Part shown: positions 57,003 through 64,000 of the stretch, in pieces
Numbering within the stretch: position 1 is the stretch's first letter
How the letters are laid out: each line of letters begins with the position of its first letter
Source: Citrus sinensis
Lineage: Eukaryota; Streptophyta; Magnoliopsida; Sapindales; Rutaceae
Direction of reading: 5' to 3'
NCBI RefSeq assembly: GCF_022201045.2
Contig: NC_068558.1
Location: 2,046,001-2,110,000 of the forward strand
Length of the DNA: 64,000 nt
Program-made: the position numbers and the translations under genes
The notes under the pieces: model-generated
What the model was told of the DNA's origin: nothing
Database searches by the model: none
Seen by the model: the letters and a program-made list of their open reading frames with translations, nothing else

Positions 57003-60000
57003 ATGGAGACTGCATCTGCAAGAATTTCAACACGCTGCCACTGGTGGAGTCATACCAAGACTGTAACTTTAATCTGGTTCATCTCTTTCGTCTTGTTCTA
57101 TTCTTTCTTCCACATGGCCCTCCAAAATTCTTCCCAAAACTACCCTTCTTCGGGTAAATGTTTTCTCCTCTTTCTAATTCACTATTTCTCGTTTTAGATG
57201 CTGCAGTGACTGATTTGTAATGGGTTTATATGTTTTATTTGTTTGTTAATCCTTAATTGTATTTGTTAGCTCCACCAAATGGTATGGTTATGCATAATTC
57301 AAGATCGCTTTTAAACTAGTGTTTTTACTCTTTGTTTAATTTCGAGTGGATATCAAGGAGTTCAATTGACGATTGCTTGTGTGCACTAAGTTGGTATTAT
57401 GACGATAAATTTAGGAGGGATTACATCACATTCTCATATTCCAAATGGGGAGCGAAGGGCAAGACTGTATGATAAGATGGCAAGGGATTTGGATGATCAC
57501 GGAGCGGCTTTCCTTAAGCAGGGTGAAACCTCTCAATCATTGTTGCTTTCTGACATCTTTACTCTCAAGGATGGAGCTGTAACGCCTGTACATAAGGTAA
57601 CATATGACTGTATTTGATGACATGCGCCTTCATTCATATGGTACTTCTTGATACATTATAAGTTAGTGATGCACTTGTCTTCTTTCGCTCAGGCAGCAAA
57701 TCCCCCTGTTCGAGCTAATGTTTTGTATCTCAGCCCGAAATACTCGGTCCCCATCTCGTAAGGATCATTTTTTTTCTCTCATATTTCTTGGCCCACACAT
57801 TGTGATTCAGCAGATATATAACCTTAATCACTTGAAAGGGAAGAAAAACATCAGTTATTTTCTTGAAAACTGTTGTTTGCATTGAGAAAATTGATTTAAA
57901 TTTATCTTTATATGACATGAAATTGAGTTCCACGTTTCAGAATTAGATATCCATTTAGTATGTCTGGATTAAGAAAAGAACACATACTTCCTCTTCTACA
58001 CTAGTTGTCCCGACCCGGGCGTCTTTGAAATGATTTTCCGAATTTATTTTTTATAATTTCTTGCTTCATTGTGAAAATCTGGTGGGTAAGCTTTTTTTTT
58101 CCCCTTCCCTCGCAGAGATGCTGTAAAACGTATATTCAGTCCACACTTTGACAAAGGTAAGCTGATATATACTATCTGTTTAAATTGCAACTTTTTCTGT
58201 AAAGTTCAGTGAGTTAATTTGATTGTTCCTCAAATACTAAGAGGATCACTCTTTTATTGTTGTTTAACCTCTCTTATGTTTGAGAAAGTGAAATTCCCTA
58301 ATCCACTTTTTCTCATTTTTGGTTTGCTTACGTATGCCTTTGTTAGTGATCTGGTTTCAGAATTCTAGTTTGTACCATTTTAGCATGTTTCATGCCTCGC
58401 ATCATATTTCGCCAGTTCCTGCCACTGAAGATGAGGTACATTACTTGTTTGAAGTTTGAACTAATGTAGACATATATTTTAGAATTCAGTACTTCTTGTA
58501 AGTACTTTGATCTACACTTGGAACCCTTTCCCGTTTTGTCAGATTGAAGCTGAAGCAACTGCGGTTAGAGCTGTGGCAGAGGATCTTTGTCCTCTAAAAA
58601 TTGTGCTAGACAGGGTGATTTTAACTTCCACTGGTGTGCTTCTGGGTTGCTGGCAGGTTACTATCTAGATCTGGAAATTATCATATGACATGTTGGATCA
58701 ACAGTTCATTTTAGTTCCTTTTTTTTTTTTGGGTGGGTGTGTAGGTGATCTCTGGTACTGATCCTATGACCATTCGTGCTAAGCTGAGAACTGCACTCCC
58801 AAATGCACCCGAGAAGCAGTTAGTAAGGAATTCATCTTGTCTTTTATAAAGTGCTATTGGCAGTAAGGAATTCATCTTGTCTTTTATAAAGTGCTATTGG
58901 CAGATTGTCACTAGATAATTCCTAGATGAACATTGCTATGGAACCAATTAGTTTGAAATCTGTTGCTTCCTGCAAAACTGCTTTGTTCAAGGCGCTAACA
59001 TATCTGCTTTCTGCTGCAGTACGATCCTGCCATTCTTCACACATCATTCGCAAGGCTTCTGGGTCACCCTAGAGCTTCACCCACGGTAGAACTATTATAG
59101 CATCCTTCAGTTTTTGACTGTCAGTTGTAACGGATAGATCTCTCTGATTGACATCCCCTGGGATTTTCATAATTTGCAACCTGGGAAACAGTGAATAGCT
59201 CTTGTGTGACTTGTGAAGCAGTAACATTTGGAGCTAGCTGTTAATGAAGTGTGTGAATAAGTGCTATCTATACTCTGCCAAATCTAATTTGAATTCCTTG
59301 TCTAATATATGCGTAAACAGTTGCAGCTAAGAGAAAGATTGCTATTCTTAGACCAAGTATATAAATCATTTTCGGAACACACCAAGATGATTAGGATCAT
59401 TCAACAATAAGGGGATAGCAAACATCATCTTGTCTCGTCTTTGGATGTTATGCTTGTTTTTGTTCTTGCATCTAATAGGATTTTCTGATTCACACTTGTA
59501 CCGCATCATATGCAGGGGCCTCATCAACTCCGTTTCTTACATGAGCTAGTAGAAAGTCTAAACAATCAAATCCGTGGATCTGAGGTAAGTATTTACTTAA
59601 GTATGCTACCGCTGTCCACCTATTCTCAGTAGCTGGTTGGTTTTGGGTGTGCCGAAGGATGGACTTTCGAAAGAATGTAGTTTATTGTAATTATGAAACT
59701 GTATTTTCTAGGGTTGCTGTATCCTCAATTAATGCATTTTTTTGGCACTTGCAAAAATTGGGAACTGAAAGCTGAAAGTTGATTTAGACCTATATGGAAG
59801 AATTACTCCATTAACCTGCTTGCTTTCCAGTTCCTTTTTCTGTATTTACCATGTTTCATTTATCTTCCATAAATCATACAGCTTACGGTGATGGCATCTC
59901 ACATGTGTATATAGGAGGCTGTGGTGTCTGAACTCTGGTATGTTGAAGAGTACGATGTATTGGCCCTTGCCTTGGATGGAAGAATGAAGGTTCGCAAGTT

Positions 60001-60025
60001 CCCCCTGGAATGTTCAAGCGTCTGA
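57003..60025 (+). CDS. Membrane-anchored protein with two HxS motifs, possible 2H phosphoesterase
   Basis: Ten exons: 57003-57153, 57415-57596, 57693-57757, 58116-58156, 58347-58435, 58543-58656, 58745-58822, 59020-59085, 59516-59584 and 59915-60025, together 321 residues without a frame break. A basic N terminus and one hydrophobic segment (about 20-40, VTLIWFISFVLFYSFFHMAL) predict a type II membrane protein. The body has H162-A-S164 (MFHASHH) and H247-T-S249 (ILHTSFARLLG), 85 residues apart. Two HxS/T motifs at such spacing are the active-site pattern of the 2H (LigT/cyclic phosphodiesterase) fold, and plants do have annotated members. This is an inference from the motif pair; the natural substrate is unknown. 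The long KLKIVLDRVILTSTGVLLGC-like strand pair between them fits the fold. Confidence 0.7.
58822..58901. repeat. 40-bp tandem duplication copying a splice donor
   Basis: Two exact 40-bp units (58822-58861 and 58862-58901), each starting AGTAAGGAATTCATCTTGTC. The first begins at the last base of exon 7 and contains its GTAAGG donor, so the donor is present twice. Confidence 0.9.
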
Positions 60026-61761
60026 AATTCCAAACATCAGTAAAATACAAATTTGATCAAGACTCTTCTCAAGACTACAACTCATCATCAAATATTTTGT
60101 TTTACTTTTTTGAAAACGAAAATGAACTCTCGTCATCTAATGTATGCTCATGGTAATAAGATTCCCACGTCTCACGCTTTGTAATTTGTATGATGTGTCT
60201 CAGTTAGTCACCTTTATAGATTTCTTTTATTAATCATTTGTGCAATAAATTCCTGAAAGAAATAAATCTTTTTTTTTTTGGCACAATAATATTTAAGAGT
60301 ACGGAAGATGCATACGTTACATTGCCATTCCATACATAAGATATATGAGAATCTCCGCGGTTGGCACACGCCTCTCTGTGGATTAAGCGCTGCTTTCGGA
60401 AGACTTATTTCTTTTCACTTTCAAAATCACGCACGTCTCCCCGTGGGTGCTACACGCTTTTGCTCCAGACCCAGAGTTGATTCAATATCAACATGCACAC
60501 TCCCCATTTGCTTATCATACTAACAACAATGCTGCAGTTGTAACAGGTAACCTAAAAGTGGCCTTTTATGATTCCTTGATGGTTGATTCCTTTCCTTTAA
60601 TTAATAAGTTAATTGTAATTAAAAAAATTAATAAATTATATCATTAGCCCATTAAAATGAATGAATTTTAATTTTATTCGTTGGGTTTCATTAGCGCAGT
60701 GCAAACAAACGAACGATAGGCGGTGGGGTGGTGGGAAAACGTAACGTGTGTGACGTGTGAAGCACTAATGAATGAGAGAAGCGAATGGCGTGGGTCCTTG
60801 GCAATTTGGAATTTGGCGGACACGCATCGGGAATAAACTAAAGAAAACAAATAGGCACGTGTCGGGCTCACGTGTAGTAGTTCAATGAACTAAGTGGCAG
60901 GTGGTCGACACGCGCCATCCTGTGTATGGTACTCTCCCGCCACGCACGCACTCGACAGTCGACCCCTTTCCACAATCCAATCCAAGTCTTGTTGTCCAAC
61001 GCCCCCAATTTTTATTGCTCCCAATTCCTAAACACCTTATTAATTTTCTCAAATTCAAGCTTCGATAACTCCTGTTCTTATAAGGTTGTTTTTTTTTTTT
61101 TCTAAAAAAAAAAAATCAACTTTCATTTTAGCGTTACCCGGTAAGCAGTTTATCTTACAGCTGTTGCTATAATTTTGTTGTGATGCAGGGTTTCTTTGTT
61201 TGCAATTTCTGTATTTCATTTGTGATTGTGCCTGATTGGTTGCTAAGAAACTGATGAAAGCTGCAGGAAATATAAGAAGAGAACAACAACTTGTAACAAT
61301 TTTATGTTAATTATAAAATCAAGATCAACGAAGAGTCCTGCTCCAGATTCTTTTTTAAGTGTTTTGGAAATTAGATTAGATGACGAATACTGAATGCAAG
61401 CACTCTCTTCTGTTCTATAAATCTGATAGTTTTAGAAAGTGCTTATATTTACCATTTTGTTTAATATGAATTAGATTTACAGTTTTTGGATCACATGTTT
61501 GATGCTGGTAATAAACTAAGTTGTGGTCTTTATTAAACAACATGTTGGTGATAGCAGTTTTTCTTTGTTATTCAACAGCAGATTCGAAATCACTACAATC
61601 ATGGGTTTTCTTGAATGAATTTCAAGTAGTGGCTACTTTGTAGATTTGGGTTGTTTGTTTCTTTAAAATGGACAGGAAAGGTTCAATTGAGTTGATATTT
61701 TTTTGGTCATTTCAGAGGATTTTGCACAGGGATTCAAATCTCAAACTCATTTGAGACAGGC
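60026..61761. other. 3' UTR, spacer, and promoter/leader of the bHLH gene
   Basis: 3' UTR of the preceding gene to about 60,270. A patch at 60,340-60,540 is richer in G+C, without a persuasive frame. Region 60,700-60,980 is GC-rich with clustered ACGT and CACGCGCC motifs and two G-boxes, and is the likely promoter. The long stretch to 61,762 probably includes a 5'-UTR intron, since CGGTAAGC (61,139) looks like a donor and several acceptors precede the ATG. Confidence 0.5.
60856..60874. promoter_or_regulatory. Paired G-boxes upstream of the POPEYE-like gene
   Basis: Two CACGTG palindromes (60856-60861 and 60869-60874) with 7 bp between them. G-boxes are bound by bHLH and bZIP factors; in Arabidopsis, clade IVc bHLH proteins activate POPEYE under iron shortage. 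The connection here is an inference. Confidence 0.45.
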
Positions 61762-63351
61762 ATGGGTTCTGAGTCTTCTGCTTCCTTGGATGAAGAGGTC
61801 AACGTCATGGTGGTGGATGCATCAGTAGATGGGTTAGTGATGAAAGATTTTGCCTTTGATTTTTGATATTTCTTCATAGCTTCTAATCATGTGACGTTCA
61901 ATGTTCATGACTAAATGTAGCGTAAAACTTGTATGACCTTTGTTAAGAGCTCACGATGTGAAACTGGTGCAAGCTGCAAAATGCTGACATTCTTCTAATT
62001 GGCTAGTTAGTAACATATGAGAGATCTGCTTGTGCAGTTAGTGTAGGACGATGACATTGGTACCTGTGTAATGCTGTGTATAGATTAACAAAGCAAACGG
62101 AAAGAAACACAATTTCATGGCACCAGCAGAAGGCTAGGTATCTCTGGGAAAAAAATGCTTGAAACTTCAATGAAAGTTTGATGTAAATACTTCTCTAGGA
62201 GTGTCCACGTCCACCTTAAGCAATAAGCAAATTGAGTTCTTTAGTTTATTAAATGCCTGGAAATATTGAAGTGGTTTCACTTGGATAGTGGAGTTGCATA
62301 AAAAATCTTTTTTTAACTAACTTGGATGTCTGAAAGCTGTTTTATTGTGCAGGCATTGTCCGACCAAAAAGAATAAGAGCAGAGTTCCTAAACGAGTTCA
62401 CAAGGCTGAGAGGGAGAAACTGAAGCGCGAGCATTTGAATGATCTCTTTCTTGATCTTGCCAATGCTGTTGGTAATTTAGGACTCTTTAATTGGCTTCTT
62501 TGCCATCCTTCTCCATACTGTGTCAACAAAATTGTCTGAAGTTCAAACCTGTTTCTCCTTAATATGTCACCTTTTTATTGGTTTTATAAACCAATCCTTT
62601 GAATTATCTTAATTAAGGACATCCCTTGTACAGAAGTGAATCAGCCAAACAATGGAAAGGCCTGTGTGTTGAATGAAGCAGCTAGACTATTGAAGGACTT
62701 GTTTAGCCAGATTGAGTCACTAAATAAGGAGAATGCATCTCTCTTGTCTGAATCTCACTACGTAAGGCCGCTGGACTTAATTTTGTAGCTTCTTTACTAA
62801 ATAGTCTTCCTACTAATATGCATCCCGCAATACCAGCAGTTCTCCAATTTGAATATGCTATATGATATTTTGTCTGCTGGTTTATGTGATTTAGTTTATT
62901 CCCTTCGGCTACAATTTATTTAAGTTGGATGAAATTTTTACAGGTCACCATTGAGAAGAATGAATTGAAGGAGGAAAATTCTTCTCTTGAATCTCAAATT
63001 GAAGTTCTGCAAAGCGAACTACATGCAAGGGTGGTACAATCTAAACCTGACTTGAATATACCTCCTGAATTTCAGCAACCAGAATTGTCTTCACATTTCC
63101 CGGGAGATAGCTATGGATTTCCTGCTGCTGTAGAACCAACACTATCTCAAGCGCCTGCTGTCCTTGTCGTCCCCATCCATTCTGACCTTCAAGCTTATTC
63201 AGCATCTGATGTTGCTCAACTCACATCTAAACCCGCCTCAAATGTAAGCAAACCGCATGCTAGGTATCCCAACCCTGCAGATTCCTGGCCTTCCCAACTT
63301 CTTGGGGAGAACGTTTCTAGTACTAGGGAAAATGCTGATAGAAACAAATAA
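61762..63351 (+). CDS. PYE: POPEYE-like bHLH transcription factor (bHLH47 type)
   Basis: Exons 61762-61832, 62353-62471, 62634-62761 and 62944-63351 give 241 residues (Arabidopsis PYE is 240). The bHLH domain (about 34-83) has the basic stretch KRVHKAEREKLKREHLNDLF and a loop with NQPNNGKA. A leucine-zipper-like coiled coil follows (SQIESLNKENASLL, then TIEKNELKEENSSLESQIEV). The tail SNVSKPHARYPNPADSW and LLGE matches the PYE C terminus. PYE represses iron-homeostasis genes in the root under iron deficiency and dimerises with ILR3-type bHLH proteins. The gene sits near the TCP14-like gene, as in Arabidopsis. Confidence 0.92.
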
Positions 63352-64000
63352 GCTTAAACCTTGTAGCTCCTTACCTTGTTTTTAGTTAATTGGCGGAGTT
63401 TGTATATTTTGATGGATGATGATGGTTGTTATAGTGTTTTTGATGTGCATCGGTTGATTTTGATGCTTGGCGTTTGGTAGATGATGGTTGGTAACCAATA
63501 TAAACTAACGATTTTGGTACAATATGAAAACTACACATTTTAGGATTGGATACTGAAACAGTTGAAACTTGAAAGATGTAAATAACACAATCGAATTTTC
63601 AATTTCCTTTTTTTCTTTTTTAAGTAATAGCGGTTCAAGACTTCAAGTTTTTTAATGAAGCAATACTTACTACTTAGGTTAGGTAGCTGCTTCTGAGGAG
63701 TTAATGGTGCATTTATTTTTTGAATTAGGAAATCAGAATGCTAATATTTATTTCATAAAGTAGAGCTGGGAATCGGAATTATAGGGCTCATCTTATTTTG
63801 GGATTTGGAATGGGGAATACGAGGTTGATTCTAAATTTCAAGAGGGTTAGAAATCCCACTTTCTAGGTCAAATTATTTTACCTCTCAATAAAATAAAAAA
63901 TGTCTATTTGTCCTCAATTTAGAAAAAAAAAAAAAAACCGAACATGATTGGATTTTTGCGGGATTGATTTGTAGTTGACGAAAAGTAGTAGTCATGACCG
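63352..64000. other. 3' UTR of the bHLH gene and AT-rich end of window
   Basis: Probable 3' UTR to about 63,600. The final 300 bases (GGGAATCGGAATTATAGGGC and following) have the look of a MITE cut by the window edge, but the other end is not visible. Confidence 0.4.

Overview
This is a 64-kb stretch of a flowering-plant nuclear chromosome. The genes are split by short GT-AG introns, and the space between them is very AT-rich and holds small transposon-like repeats. The gene set (PLIM2-type LIM protein, eL34, tau GSTs, a PPR protein, PMT, PKS, NRP, CYP98A, TCP14-like, POPEYE-like bHLH) is that of a eudicot. Its closeness to Arabidopsis proteins suggests a rosid; a Citrus-like genome is my guess, not something the sequence proves. 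All names rest on reading the translations and recalling family members. No database search was run.

Layout. 0-6 kb: a LIM-domain gene (+), a 3-kb AT-rich spacer with a perfect 87-bp inverted repeat and a degenerate tandem array, then ribosomal protein eL34 (+). 6-12 kb: two tau-class GST genes in tandem (-). The first carries a 5'-truncated L1-type LINE inserted seven codons before its original stop. 13-19 kb: an intronless PPR gene (-) divergent from an ASC-1/TRIP4-type zinc-finger gene (+). 20-29 kb: a MITE, a tRNA-Leu-like relic, a six-coding-exon Golgi methyltransferase of the PMT family (+) and an intronless PKS gene (+). 33-37 kb: a ten-exon NAP1-related histone chaperone (+). 39.5-42.3 kb: a decayed 2-oxoglutarate dioxygenase (+) beside an intronless CYP98A P450 (-). 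42-51 kb: gene-poor. 51-52 kb: a TCP14-like transcription factor (+). 55.8-56.2 kb: a possible unrecognised two-exon coding segment (-). 57-60 kb: a ten-exon gene for a membrane-anchored protein with two HxS motifs (+). 61.7-63.4 kb: a POPEYE-like bHLH (+).

These genes are neighbours and not a pathway or operon. What links them is ancestry. From memory, CYP98A8/9, NRP1, the PPR gene At1g74580 and GSTU10 lie together on Arabidopsis chromosome 1, while the ASC-1 homologue, TCP14 and POPEYE lie together on chromosome 3. This window interleaves both sets, as expected of a less rearranged segment whose two Arabidopsis copies each lost different genes.

The points most worth a second look are the LINE-in-GST insertion with its 7-bp target duplication, the perfect 87-bp hairpin, the CYP98A gene with an altered haem loop in a conserved neighbourhood, TCP-type binding sites flanking the TCP gene, a 40-bp duplication that copies a splice donor, and the unassigned coding segment near 56 kb. 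I saw no LTR retrovirus-like element, CRISPR array or intact tRNA/rRNA gene.
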